Assembly (NCBI GenBank): GCA_017466365.1
Contig: JAFTUG010000016.1
Location: 372,001-436,000, forward strand
Direction of reading: 5' to 3'
Source: Clostridia bacterium
GTDB lineage: Bacteria; Bacillota; Clostridia; Oscillospirales; Acutalibacteraceae
DNA: 64,000 bases
Position numbers and translations under genes: made by a program. Positions 16,154 to 24,872 of the stretch are shown one piece after another. The stretch's first letter is position 1. The number at the start of each line of letters is the position of its first letter. Below the pieces are notes generated by a model. It searched no databases. It was not told the origin of the DNA and saw only the letters and a list, made by a program, of their open reading frames with translations.

Positions 16154-17419
16154 ATGAAAGAATTTGTTAATATCGGTATTGTAGGTGTAAGCGGCAGAGG
16201 CTCGGGAATGCTCCGTGAACTTCTTAAATGTGACGGAGTAAGAGTTCCTGCGGTTTGTGATAAATATGAAGACAGAGCCAATCGCGGCGCTGAAATAGTC
16301 AAGGAAGAGGTTGGCACCGATGCCAATGTTTATCTTGACTATAAAGAAATGTTTGAAAAGGAAAACCTTGACGGCGTTTATGTTGCAACAACATGGATTA
16401 CCCATTCAAGAATTGCAGTTGATGCGATGAAAGCAGGCATTCATGTTGCCATGGAAGTCGGCGGTGCCGCAAGCATTGAAGAATGCTGGCAGCTTGTACG
16501 TACAAGCGAGGAAACAGGCAAATTCTGCATGCTTCTTGAAAACTGCTGCTACGACAGAAACGAAATGGCTATTTTCAATATGGTGAAGAAGGGCGTTTTC
16601 GGTGAAATAATACATATGGCGGGCGGATATCAACACGACCTTCGTGACGAAATAAGCCTCGGCAGAGAAAACAGACACGGCAGACTTTTCAATTTCCAGA
16701 TGAGAAACGGCGAGCTTTATCCCACTCATCAGCTCGGCCCCATCACAAAGGTTCTCGGTATCAACAGAGGAAACAGATTTGTTTCACTTGTTTCAATGGC
16801 AAGCAAATCCAGAGGTCTCAACGAATGGATTAAGAATAACAAGGGCGAGGATTATGACCTTGCAAACTATAATTTCAACGAGGGCGATATTGTAACAACA
16901 ATGCTCAAGTGTGCCAACGGCGAAACCGTTGTTCTCACTCACGACTGCTCACTCCCCAGACATTATTCGAGAGCTTACCGTGTTCAGGGGACAAAGGGTA
17001 TCTACATGGAAGACGGCGAATCGATTTATATCGAGGGTCAGACAAAGCACGAAGAAGGCGACTGGATGCATCATCCCGAGGATTTTGAGGGCTACCGTGA
17101 AGAATATGAGCATCCCCTTTGGAAAAAATATCAGCAGGACGGCGTTCACGCAGGTCATGGCGGTATGGACTATCTTGTTCTTTCAGCATTTGCAGAGAGT
17201 GTAAGACTCGATGCGAAGCCGCCCATTGATGTTTATGATACGGCTGTAATGATGGCTGTTACCTGCCTTTCCGAGCAGTCAATTGCACTTGGCAGCGCAC
17301 CCGTTGCATTCCCCGATTTTACAAACGGTATGTGGATAGACAGAGAAGAACCCAGAAGAGGCAAGTTCTGCCTTGATGAAGTTTGCGAAGAGTACTTTGA
17401 AGAGGTAACCGCCGAATAA
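16154..17419 (+). CDS. Gfo/Idh/MocA-family protein, GH109-like
   Basis: This 421-residue protein has an N-terminal Rossmann domain (NIGIVGVSGRGSGM, 6-19) and the C-terminal Gfo/Idh/MocA fold. Its signatures LLENCCYDR (127-135) and YPTHQLGP (near 190) are those of the GH109 group, where NAD+-dependent glycosidases cleave alpha-N-acetylgalactosaminides by a redox-assisted mechanism. It could be such a glycosidase or a related sugar dehydrogenase. No signal peptide is seen, so it acts in the cytoplasm, unlike many secreted GH109 enzymes. I start at the ATG at 16154 (MKEFVN) with an AGAGG site. The next genes are a GlcNAc-type kinase and a GH4 phosphoglycosidase. Confidence 0.82.
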   Translation: MKEFVNIGIVGVSGRGSGMLRELLKCDGVRVPAVCDKYEDRANRGAEIVKEEVGTDANVYLDYKEMFEKENLDGVYVATTWITHSRIAVDAMKAGIHVAMEVGGAASIEECWQLVRTSEETGKFCMLLENCCYDRNEMAIFNMVKKGVFGEIIHMAGGYQHDLRDEISLGRENRHGRLFNFQMRNGELYPTHQLGPITKVLGINRGNRFVSLVSMASKSRGLNEWIKNNKGEDYDLANYNFNEGDIVTTMLKCANGETVVLTHDCSLPRHYSRAYRVQGTKGIYMEDGESIYIEGQTKHEEGDWMHHPEDFEGYREEYEHPLWKKYQQDGVHAGHGGMDYLVLSAFAESVRLDAKPPIDVYDTAVMMAVTCLSEQSIALGSAPVAFPDFTNGMWIDREEPRRGKFCLDEVCEEYFEEVTAE

Positions 17420-17445
17420 ATCTTGGTTACAAAAAGGAGAATAAT

Positions 17446-18387
17446 ATGAAATATTATATTGGCGTTGACGGCGGCGGCACAAAAACCGCTTTTGCCCTTT
17501 TTGATGAAAATAAAAAAATGCTCGCATCCGTAACAGGACCGGGCAGTAACCACGAAAATCTTGATACTTCATTTGACGGCGCAAGCGATATTATCATGGA
17601 AGGTCTCAAGTCACTTTGCGAGAAGGCAGGCGTTGAGCTTTCAAATGTAAGCTTCACTCTCATGGGTCTTGCAGGTATTGACCACCCTTATCAGTATGAT
17701 ATTATGTGCGGAATGCTCCGTGATAAGGGTCTTTCAAACTTTGAAGTTTTCAATGACGGCTTCATCGTTGTTAAAGCAGGTGCAACAGGCAAGAGCGCAA
17801 TCGGCTATAACTGCGGTACGGGCGTTTGCTGCAACGGTATCGACCTTGACGGTAAAATGCTTCAGCTTGCAGGTCTCGGTGATTTCTCGGGCGATATCTC
17901 GGGCGGCGGCAACATAGTTATCGAAGCCTTCCGTCTTGTATATAACGAGCTTTTCCTCGGCCTTGAAAAGACTCTCATAACCGGAATGGTTATGAATAAA
18001 TACGGTTTTAAGGACAGAGGCGAGGTTCTCGATCTTATCGAAAAAATCGAAGGCGAAAACGGCGGCGATTATATCAAGGATATGGTTGGTTTCTTCTTTG
18101 AAGCCGCAAAGCAGGGTGATAAGCCTGCATGCGACTATTGCGAAAGAATGGCAACAAGAGGCGCACAGCTTATTTCAGCCCTTGCAAACGAGCTTAATTT
18201 CGGTGACGGCGAGGTTGAGGTTGTTCTTTCGGGTTCAATCAACGTTAAGCTTGACAATAAGCTTTATCTTGATATGCTTCTTTCCAAGGCAGAGGCAATG
18301 AGCGGCAAAAAGCTTAAGTTCATAAAGCTCGATGCTCTTCCCGTAACAGGCTGCATCAACTGGATTATGCAGGAATATGCCAACTGA
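17446..18387 (+). CDS. N-acetylglucosamine kinase-like protein (BadF/BcrA ATPase family)
   Basis: A 313-residue sugar kinase of the ASKHA fold. The phosphate-1 loop GVDGGGTKTAF occupies residues 6-16, the connecting motif LMGLAGIDHP lies near 70, and CGTGVCCNG and GLGDFSGDISGGG follow the order seen in N-acetylglucosamine kinases. It should phosphorylate an amino sugar at C6 using ATP. Its place between a GH109-like enzyme and a GH4 enzyme that needs 6-phospho-sugars suggests it prepares the substrate or recycles the product. AAGGAG lies seven bases before the ATG. The exact sugar is inferred. Confidence 0.85.
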   Translation: MKYYIGVDGGGTKTAFALFDENKKMLASVTGPGSNHENLDTSFDGASDIIMEGLKSLCEKAGVELSNVSFTLMGLAGIDHPYQYDIMCGMLRDKGLSNFEVFNDGFIVVKAGATGKSAIGYNCGTGVCCNGIDLDGKMLQLAGLGDFSGDISGGGNIVIEAFRLVYNELFLGLEKTLITGMVMNKYGFKDRGEVLDLIEKIEGENGGDYIKDMVGFFFEAAKQGDKPACDYCERMATRGAQLISALANELNFGDGEVEVVLSGSINVKLDNKLYLDMLLSKAEAMSGKKLKFIKLDALPVTGCINWIMQEYAN

Positions 18388-18420
18388 ATTTAAAGATTAA
18401 TCAGAAGGAGATAGATTACA

Positions 18421-19704
18421 ATGAGAGAAATTAATGTAGCAGTAATCGGTTCGGGCAGCACATATTGCCCCGAGCTTGTTGACGGTTTTCTTAAGGCAAA
18501 GGACAGCCTTAAGCTTAAGAAAATATCCTTCATGGATATCGATGAAAGAAAAAGAACCATCGTTGGCGACCTTTGTGTAAGAATGCTCAAAAATGTGGGC
18601 GATGACTGCGAAGTAGTGTTCACAGACGATCTCGATACCGCTCTTCAGGGTGCAGATTTCGTTGTTACACAGATTCGTGTAGGCAAGCTTCCATGCCGTC
18701 ACCTCGATGAAAGCATTCCCAAGAAATATAACCTTATCGGTCAGGAAACAACAGGTATCGGCGGTTTCTTCAAGGCACAGAGAACAATTCCTGTTATCAA
18801 AAATATCTGTGACAGAATTGAAGCTATCTGCCCCGATGCATGGCTTATCAACTTCACAAATCCCTCGGGTATCATCACCGAGTTTATTCTCAATCACACC
18901 AATGTTAAGAACATCGGTCTTTGCAATGTTCCCATTGATATGCTTGACGATGTTAAGGAGATTACGGGTGAGGACAGCGAGATTACATATGTAGGTCTTA
19001 ACCATTTGAGCTGGATTACCTCTGTTAAAAAGAATGGAGAAGAGCTTCTTCCCGGTCTTATCGAAAGCGGTTTTTCACCCAAGGTTATGGCAAACATAAA
19101 GGATGACGGCTTCTCAATCGACTGCCTTAAGACAGTTCAGGGTCTTCCCTCATCATATCTCCAGTATTATTACTGCCGCGAAGCAAAGCTTGCTCATCAG
19201 AGAGAGGACGAAAAGACAAGAGCTCAGGTTTGCATGGAAATTGAAGAGCAGCTTCTTGAAATGTATCAGAATCAGGAAATCGTTACAAAGCCTGCACTTC
19301 TTGATAAGAGAGGCGGCCACAAGTATTCACTCGCTGCTGTTTCACTTATCGACTCAATTGCAAACGATAAGAAGGATGTTCATGTTGTTAACATCAAGAA
19401 TAACGGCACTCTTCCCTTCATGGCTGATGACGATATCGTTGAAATTGCAGCAGTTATTGGTGCAGACGGCGCAACACCCGTTCCCGTAACAGAAAAAATC
19501 AATGACCATATCGTTGGTCTTATGAGAGTTGTCAAGACATACGAAAAGTATGCGGTTAAGGCTGCAATCACGGGCGATGATGATTACGCAATCAAGGGTC
19601 TGCTTGTTCATCCTCTTGTTGGTGACTACGAAAAGACCGTTAAGTGCTTCAACGAGCTTAAGGAAGCACACAAGGAGTTCCTTCCCCAGTATTTTAACAA
19701 ATAA
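18421..19704 (+). CDS. GH4 family 6-phospho-beta-glucosidase-like enzyme
   Basis: This 427-residue enzyme is a family 4 glycoside hydrolase, which uses NAD+ and a divalent metal to cleave 6-phospho-glycosides by elimination. Seen: Rossmann loop VIGSGSTYCPEL (8-19), NPSG at 147-150, metal ligands C168 in LCNVP and H195 in VGLNHLSW, and GGHKYS in the C-terminal half. These details fit 6-phospho-beta-glucosidases better than alpha-galactosidase members. It is the last gene of the operon, preceded by AGAAGGAG and followed by a clear terminator. No PTS genes are nearby, so the phosphate probably comes from the upstream kinase. Confidence 0.88.
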   Translation: MREINVAVIGSGSTYCPELVDGFLKAKDSLKLKKISFMDIDERKRTIVGDLCVRMLKNVGDDCEVVFTDDLDTALQGADFVVTQIRVGKLPCRHLDESIPKKYNLIGQETTGIGGFFKAQRTIPVIKNICDRIEAICPDAWLINFTNPSGIITEFILNHTNVKNIGLCNVPIDMLDDVKEITGEDSEITYVGLNHLSWITSVKKNGEELLPGLIESGFSPKVMANIKDDGFSIDCLKTVQGLPSSYLQYYYCREAKLAHQREDEKTRAQVCMEIEEQLLEMYQNQEIVTKPALLDKRGGHKYSLAAVSLIDSIANDKKDVHVVNIKNNGTLPFMADDDIVEIAAVIGADGATPVPVTEKINDHIVGLMRVVKTYEKYAVKAAITGDDDYAIKGLLVHPLVGDYEKTVKCFNELKEAHKEFLPQYFNK

Positions 19705-19711
19705 AAATCCA

Positions 19712-19741
19712 ATGCCCGTCATTTTGGCGGGCAATTTTTTT
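19712..19741 (+). terminator. Terminator of the sugar operon
   Basis: TGCCCGTC / GGCGGGCA stem with an ATTTT loop and a run of seven Ts, just after the GH4 stop. Confidence 0.85.
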
Positions 19742-19816
19742 GAATAATAATAGACTTTTTCCGGGTGATGTTCGTCTTATAGTTGAAAGGGCAAAAACTC
19801 GGAAGGAGGTTATATA

Positions 19817-20503
19817 ATGTTAGTGATTCCGAAAAAATTCAAAATGATAAAATTTGTTTCAAATGTTCTTTCGTTTGTCGGTATTGCAGTTTCACTTTTT
19901 ACCAATAGGTTCTTTGCAAATCACCTTATAATCGGATTTGCGGCGGCAAATCTTATTGAAATTGCCGGTGTTTTGATGTTTTTTATTGCGTTCTGTTCTT
20001 TGCTTCCATTGAAATACGATACTGAGGATATCAAAATCAGCCATGCAGTCAAGGAGTTTTCGGTCGGAATGGATAATTTGATGTTTACTGCAGGTTTTAC
20101 GTTTTTTGCACCTTTCATATCATCGGTTATGGTTAACGGCATGCCTCTCCGAACAGTAGGAACAGATGTGTTTTTCAGCATAGGTGCGGCATCGGGTGCA
20201 ATTTTTGCTTTGTTCGGACTTTATTTTAGAAATGTTTTTATATCTCTTCTCATAAAGAAGAAAAAACTGCATGAAATAGAGTGCCCCGTTTCTGATAATA
20301 AGCTGATAAGGATTATTACTTCAATTGTTACTCTGACAATAGTAATGCAGAATTTTCTGAATGTTTATGGTGTGATTTCAGAAAGAGCTAATACCGTGTA
20401 TTTTCCAATGCTTGTGTTTTTTGAAGGCTTTTTCATATTTCTTATACATGAAAACAGCTTGGGTGACTATTCTTGTTTAAAGGAGAATAATGATGAAAAA
20501 TAA
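19817..20503 (+). CDS. Integral membrane protein, partner of the M50-like protease
   Basis: A 228-residue protein with about six membrane segments (roughly 12-30, 33-55, 75-97, 110-130, 155-175, 185-200) and short loops. No family recognised. A strong GGAAGGAGG site precedes the ATG at 19817. Its last 14 bases overlap the start of the protease gene, so the two are translationally coupled and may form a membrane complex. Confidence 0.7.
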   Translation: MLVIPKKFKMIKFVSNVLSFVGIAVSLFTNRFFANHLIIGFAAANLIEIAGVLMFFIAFCSLLPLKYDTEDIKISHAVKEFSVGMDNLMFTAGFTFFAPFISSVMVNGMPLRTVGTDVFFSIGAASGAIFALFGLYFRNVFISLLIKKKKLHEIECPVSDNKLIRIITSIVTLTIVMQNFLNVYGVISERANTVYFPMLVFFEGFFIFLIHENSLGDYSCLKENNDEK

Positions 20504-21665
20504 CAAAGGAAAGAACAATAAATACCGAAAATCAAATCGTACCGTATGGCTTTTATCCGGAGTTTCGGGTATGTTCAGTGCTGTTGCGGGGCTGAAATTT
20601 TTTGAGGCTTCAGAAAATGCAAATGGTACTTATGCCGATTTTATTTTAACATTTGTGATAATGATTTTTGCTATTTATATAAGTATGTTTATTCATATAA
20701 TTATACACGAAACGGGGCATCTTGTTTTCGGGCTTGCAACGGGATACCGATTTTCGTCTTTCAGAATTGCAAATATCATGCTTGCTAAAGTTGACGGAAA
20801 ATTCTGTATCAAAAAGCATTCGGTCAAAGGTACGGCAGGTCAATGCCTGATGGCTCCTCCTGAATATGTTGAAGGTAAAATACCTTATGTGATGTATAAT
20901 CTCGGAGGTGTGATATTCAATATTATCCTGTCTTTGATTTCACTTGTGTTATTTTTTTCACTTAAACCCGATTCATTGTTTGCAACAGCATTGCTTTTGT
21001 TCTTTTCATCTACCGGATTTGCACTTGCATTCACAAACGGATTTCCGGTGAAAAACAGATTTATGATAAATGACGGCGGAAATATTCTCGGTATGAAAAA
21101 TAATTCCGAAGCAATACACGCATTTTACGGGCAGCTTAAGGTTTACGAGGCGCTTTCGCACGGAATACGTCTTAAGGATATGCCTGATGATTATTTCAGG
21201 ATTCCCGATGATGAGAAAATGAAGGACGGTTTGATGTGTGCAGACGGAGTTTTCGCCTGCTTAAGAATGATTGATAAACATGATTTTGATTCAGCGGAAA
21301 TTCTTATGGATAAATTGCTTAATGAAGAAGCAGGAACAGTTGAAATTCATCGACGTCAGCTTATCTGCAACAAAATTTATTTTGAGCTTATCAGTGACAA
21401 CAATCCCGAAGTTATCAAAAGTCTGATTGATAAACCGCAAAAGAGCTTTATGAATTCCATGAGAAGTGATCCGTCTGTTATGAGAACAAACTATGCTCTT
21501 GCTGTTTTAAATGAGAAAAATAAGGAAAAAGCCCAAAAAATCAGAAAAGAGTTTGAAAAAAGAGAAAAAACCTATGCCTTTTCAGCAGATATGCAGACCG
21601 ATCGTGAATTGATTGAAATAGTTGACAGCAGAGCAAAACAGATGATATACTCTGATTTGAGGTGA
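20490..21665 (+). CDS. M50-like (site-2 type) membrane metalloprotease
   Basis: A 391-residue membrane protein with the zinc motif HETGH (near residue 74) inside a hydrophobic segment, and a second motif NGFPVKNRFMINDGG (near 184-198) that matches the N-x-FP...DGG metal-ligand motif of M50 proteases. About five membrane segments occupy residues 18-190. The C-terminal 190 residues are soluble and helical, perhaps TPR-like. M50 proteases cut within membranes, often to activate sigma factors or process peptides. It overlaps the preceding membrane-protein gene. A weak alternative is an inactive relative, but both metal motifs appear intact. Confidence 0.75.
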   Translation: MMKNNKGKNNKYRKSNRTVWLLSGVSGMFSAVAGLKFFEASENANGTYADFILTFVIMIFAIYISMFIHIIIHETGHLVFGLATGYRFSSFRIANIMLAKVDGKFCIKKHSVKGTAGQCLMAPPEYVEGKIPYVMYNLGGVIFNIILSLISLVLFFSLKPDSLFATALLLFFSSTGFALAFTNGFPVKNRFMINDGGNILGMKNNSEAIHAFYGQLKVYEALSHGIRLKDMPDDYFRIPDDEKMKDGLMCADGVFACLRMIDKHDFDSAEILMDKLLNEEAGTVEIHRRQLICNKIYFELISDNNPEVIKSLIDKPQKSFMNSMRSDPSVMRTNYALAVLNEKNKEKAQKIRKEFEKREKTYAFSADMQTDRELIEIVDSRAKQMIYSDLR

Positions 21666-21674
21666 CATTAGAAA

Positions 21675-22490
21675 ATGAAAAAAATTGTAAAGGTTTTAGG
21701 CATCTTGTTTGTTTTGATTGGGTTGTTCTGGGCGGTTGAAGATGTATTTCCGACCATCAGCTCCGGCTTGAGTATATCGACTTTGACGAATAAAACGCAG
21801 TATTTTACCGCTCACAGAGGTCTTTCAAACGTTGCGCCCGAAAATACTGCACCTGCACTTGAAGAAGCAGGTAAAGCAGGTTATTATGCCGCAGAATTTG
21901 ATGTTGCGCCCACAAAAGACGGCGTATGGATTCTCATGCATGATGATACCGTTGACAGAATGACCGACGGAGAGGGGAATGTCAGCGATTTCACTTATGC
22001 GGAAATTATGGAGCTTAATATTGATTCGGGTAACGGGGTTGAAAATTATCCCAACCTTAAAATCACTACACTTGAAGATGCACTTGATATTTGCGAGAAA
22101 TATTCAATGCGCCCCATGGTTGAGGTAAAGGGCGGCGAGCCTGCGGATATGGCAGATTTGCTCGATATCATAAACGGTAAAAATCTTGCCGTTGAGCCGC
22201 TTATCATTGATTTTGACAGTGAAAGATTAGCGGCAATCCGTACTCTTGATGCGAATACGGAGCTTTGGTATCTTGTTACAAAAATCAGCGATGTACGCAT
22301 AGCTTTTGCAAAAGAATATAACACGGGAATTGCATTCAACCATAAAAAAATCGCCAATCTTTTTAAGATTGACGATGTAAAAGATAAGGGGATAACCTGC
22401 GCAGCATGGACGGTTGACAGACTGCCTGCCGCCGATATTCTCAATGCTCTCGGCGTTGAATACATAACAACGAACCGTATTTTGCCGTGA
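21675..22490 (+). CDS. Glycerophosphodiester phosphodiesterase, membrane anchored
   Basis: This 271-residue enzyme hydrolyses glycerophosphodiesters to glycerol-3-phosphate and an alcohol. An N-terminal membrane segment (6-26) anchors it outside the cell. The catalytic domain has AHRGLSNVAPENT (near 46), the metal-binding EFD (near 76), MHDDTVDRMT (near 90) and MVEVKGG (near 150). It follows the protease gene by nine bases and is probably in the same transcript. A likely role is teichoic acid or lipid turnover. Confidence 0.9.
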   Translation: MKKIVKVLGILFVLIGLFWAVEDVFPTISSGLSISTLTNKTQYFTAHRGLSNVAPENTAPALEEAGKAGYYAAEFDVAPTKDGVWILMHDDTVDRMTDGEGNVSDFTYAEIMELNIDSGNGVENYPNLKITTLEDALDICEKYSMRPMVEVKGGEPADMADLLDIINGKNLAVEPLIIDFDSERLAAIRTLDANTELWYLVTKISDVRIAFAKEYNTGIAFNHKKIANLFKIDDVKDKGITCAAWTVDRLPAADILNALGVEYITTNRILP

Positions 22491-22700
22491 TTATTTTGCA
22501 AGAAAAGTCGGATTATCGGTTCTTTCAAGCAGATAGTCTATTGAAACGTTAAAATATTCGGCAAAAGCTATGAGGGTTTCGTAATCTGCTTGCCTTGAAC
22601 CTGTTTCGTAACGGCTTATGCTGTTCTGATTCATGTTAAGGTCAAGTGCGAGCTTAAGCTGGGAAACACCTCTGCTTATTCTCAATTCTTTAAGTCTCAT
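22491..22700 (-). CDS. Small XRE-family repressor
   Basis: A 69-residue protein that is almost only an HTH_3 domain (RLKELRISRGVSQLKLALDLNMNQNSISRYETGSR...). I start at the ATG at 22700, with GTGAGGT upstream; an upstream start at 22733 would run through the promoter and operator. It is divergent from the secreted-protein gene, and the palindrome at 22732-22746 lies between them. It probably represses itself and that neighbour. Its stop codon directly abuts the stop of the glycerophosphodiesterase on the other strand. Confidence 0.85.
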   Translation of the reverse strand: MRLKELRISRGVSQLKLALDLNMNQNSISRYETGSRQADYETLIAFAEYFNVSIDYLLERTDNPTFLAK

Positions 22701-22720
22701 ATTAAACCTCACTTTTTTTC

Positions 22721-22749
22721 TTGACATAATCATACCATTATGGTATAAT
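22721..22749 (+). promoter_or_regulatory. Consensus promoter of the secreted-protein gene
   Basis: TTGACA at 22721-22726 and TATAAT at 22744-22749 with exactly 17 bases between: a perfect consensus, and it overlaps the palindromic operator. Confidence 0.88.
22732..22746. promoter_or_regulatory. Palindromic operator for the XRE repressor
   Basis: ATACCAT-T-ATGGTAT is a perfect 7-1-7 palindrome filling the spacer and overlapping the -10 box. A bound dimer would block RNA polymerase. The divergent XRE protein is the obvious candidate ligand (inference). Confidence 0.7.
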
Positions 22750-22793
22750 TAATATATCCCGATTCGGGATAACAATATTAGGAGGAATAAACA

Positions 22794-23435
22794 ATGAAAA
22801 AGCACATTATTTCTGTTCTTTTTGCGCTCATTCTCGGCGTAATGTTTTTCTGCGTAAACGCATCGGCTACGGAAGCTGAAATAACCAAAGCGGAGAAATG
22901 GTATAACGAAGCTCATGCCGTAACAGGCCTTATAACCGATATAACAGTTAATGACGGTTATTCATCCGTTACACAGAGACTTTATTCAAAGGGAGATAAG
23001 GCAGCAACCGAAATTGACCTTAACGGCAGCCTTATAAGAATAATTACCGACAGCGAGGATGTTATTCTTTTCAATCCCGATATGCCTATTTTTCATGTGA
23101 AATTCAAGGGCTTCGGAGAAGCTTTGCTTGAAGCTTCAGAGGGCGTACCTACAGAATTTATTCTTGACTTCGTAAAGGCATATGAGCATACCGAGGGCGA
23201 TAAAACATATTATATCGAAGAATATACCGATGCTGACGGAGTGATTTATAAGTATTATTTCCTTGGCGATGAGCTTATTCTTGTTGATACGGAATTAACC
23301 GTTGAGGGTGAAACCGCAAAAACAAGAATGATGATTATTTCCTATGAAGTTGATGACGAGGTTTTTGAAGTTCCCTGGTATTCAATTGACCTCTATCCGA
23401 TTGTAATGATAATTACAATCTTTTCATTAATCTAA
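22794..23435 (+). CDS. Secreted protein of unknown function under XRE control
   Basis: A 213-residue protein with a signal peptide (MKKHIISVLFALILGVMFF..., cleavage likely after ASA near residue 25). The mature part is acidic and rich in beta-like strands (residues 30-190), somewhat like LolA/LppX-type lipid-binding folds, but I do not recognise a family. A short hydrophobic stretch (YPIVMIITIFSL) ends the protein. GGAGG lies eight bases before the ATG. The consensus promoter with an embedded operator indicates a strongly inducible gene. Confidence 0.75.
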   Translation: MKKHIISVLFALILGVMFFCVNASATEAEITKAEKWYNEAHAVTGLITDITVNDGYSSVTQRLYSKGDKAATEIDLNGSLIRIITDSEDVILFNPDMPIFHVKFKGFGEALLEASEGVPTEFILDFVKAYEHTEGDKTYYIEEYTDADGVIYKYYFLGDELILVDTELTVEGETAKTRMMIISYEVDDEVFEVPWYSIDLYPIVMIITIFSLI

Positions 23436-23442
23436 CCCTATT

Positions 23443-23472
23443 GCAGAGAGCTTAACGGCTCTCTGCTTTTTT
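23443..23472 (+). terminator. Terminator after the secreted-protein gene
   Basis: GCAGAGAG / CTCTCTGC stem with a loop of eight bases, followed by six Ts. Confidence 0.85.
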
Positions 23473-23492
23473 ATCGATAAAAAATATTTATA

Positions 23493-23521
23493 TTGTACTT
23501 TATTGAAATATATGGTATAAT
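23493..23521 (+). promoter_or_regulatory. Promoter of the alcohol dehydrogenase gene
   Basis: TTGTAC at 23493-23498 and TATAAT at 23516-23521, spacer 17 bases, 33 bases before the ATG. Confidence 0.7.
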
Positions 23522-23554
23522 TTAATTGTAATAAAAATAAGGAGGATGATTCCA

Positions 23555-24778
23555 ATGGCAAGATTTACTCTCCCCAGAGATCTTTACCACGGTAAGGGTT
23601 CTCTTGAGGTACTTAAGACAATTAAAGGCAAAAAGGCTATCGTTTGCGTAGGCGGCGGCTCAATGAAGAAGTTCGGCTTCCTTGATAAGATTGTTGCTTA
23701 TCTTGAAGAAGCAGGTCTTGAGGTTAAGCTTTTTGAAGGCATCGAACCCGATCCCTCGGTTGATACCGTTATGAAGGGCGCAGCTGTTATGGCTGAATTT
23801 GAGCCCGATTGGATTGTTGCTGTAGGCGGCGGTTCACCCATCGATGCAGCAAAGGCTATGTGGATTAAGTATGAATATCCCGAAATCACATTTGAGCAGA
23901 TGTGCGTAGTATTTGGCATTCCCGAGCTTCGTCAGAAGGCTCGCTTCATTGCTATCCCCTCAACATCGGGCACAGCAACAGAAGTTACCGCTTTCTCCGT
24001 TATCACAGACTATGAAAAGGGTATCAAATATCCTCTTGCAGACTTTGAAATTACTCCCGATATCGCTATCGTTGATTCAGAGCTTGCAGAAACAATGCCC
24101 AAGAAGCTCGTTGCTCACACAGGTATGGACGCTATGACTCACGCTGTTGAGGCTTATGTTTCAACCGCAAACTGCGACTATACAGATCCTCTCGCTCTCC
24201 ATGCAATCGAAATGATTCAGGAAAACCTTGTTGATTCATATAACGGCGATAACGGCTGCCGTGAAAAGATGCACAACGCACAGTGCCTTGCAGGTATGGC
24301 ATTCTCAAATGCTCTTCTCGGTATTGTTCATTCAATGGCTCATAAGACCGGCGCAGCTTTCGCTGATTGCGGCAACGGCGCTCACATCATCCACGGTGCA
24401 GCTAACGCAATGTATCTTCCCAAGGTTATCGAGTTCAACGCAAAGGTTGAATCCGCTGCAAAGCGTTATGCAAAGATTGCAGACAGAATGAACCTCGGCG
24501 GCGAAACCGTTGAAGAGAAGGTTCAGCTTCTTATCGCATATCTCCGTGATATGAACGATAAGCTCAACATTCCCCAGTGCATCAAGAACTACGGCGCAGA
24601 CAGCTATCCTTGCGAGCAGGGCTTTGTTCCCGAAGAAGTATTCCTTGAGAGACTTCCCGAAATCGCAAAGAACGCTATCGGCGATGCATGCACAGGCTCC
24701 AACCCCCGTCAGCCCAGCCAGGAAGAGATGGAAAAGCTCTTCAAGTGCTGCTACTATGACCTTAAGGTTGATTTCTAA
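23555..24778 (+). CDS. Iron-containing alcohol dehydrogenase
   Basis: This 407-residue group III alcohol dehydrogenase probably reduces aldehydes to alcohols with NAD(P)H during fermentation, as butanol or ethanol dehydrogenases do. Seen: VGGGSMKKFG and AVGGGSPIDAAKAM nucleotide motifs (near 30 and 90), the metal-site region LLGIVHSMAHKTGAAF (near 255) and HGAANAMYLP (near 280). I start at the ATG at 23555 (MARFTLP); an ATG at 23546 lies inside the AGGAGG site. Codon use is strongly biased to C-ending preferred codons, which suggests high expression. It is a single gene with its own promoter and terminator. Confidence 0.92.
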   Translation: MARFTLPRDLYHGKGSLEVLKTIKGKKAIVCVGGGSMKKFGFLDKIVAYLEEAGLEVKLFEGIEPDPSVDTVMKGAAVMAEFEPDWIVAVGGGSPIDAAKAMWIKYEYPEITFEQMCVVFGIPELRQKARFIAIPSTSGTATEVTAFSVITDYEKGIKYPLADFEITPDIAIVDSELAETMPKKLVAHTGMDAMTHAVEAYVSTANCDYTDPLALHAIEMIQENLVDSYNGDNGCREKMHNAQCLAGMAFSNALLGIVHSMAHKTGAAFADCGNGAHIIHGAANAMYLPKVIEFNAKVESAAKRYAKIADRMNLGGETVEEKVQLLIAYLRDMNDKLNIPQCIKNYGADSYPCEQGFVPEEVFLERLPEIAKNAIGDACTGSNPRQPSQEEMEKLFKCCYYDLKVDF

Positions 24779-24795
24779 TTGAACAAATTTTTTAT

Positions 24796-24830
24796 GGTGC
24801 ATATCAGCAATGGTATGCACCGTTTTTTTA
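24796..24830 (+). terminator. Terminator of the alcohol dehydrogenase gene
   Basis: GGTGCATA / TATGCACC stem with a ten-base loop and a seven-base T-run. Confidence 0.85.
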
Positions 24831-24831
24831 T

Positions 24832-24859
24832 ATAAAAGGCACCCTCCGAAGAGAGTGCC
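24832..24859 (-). terminator. Terminator of the M23/InlB-repeat gene
   Basis: On -, GGCACTCTC and GAGGGTGCC enclose a stable TTCG tetraloop and are followed by TTTTATA. Confidence 0.85.
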
Positions 24860-24872
24860 GTAAACGGATGTA

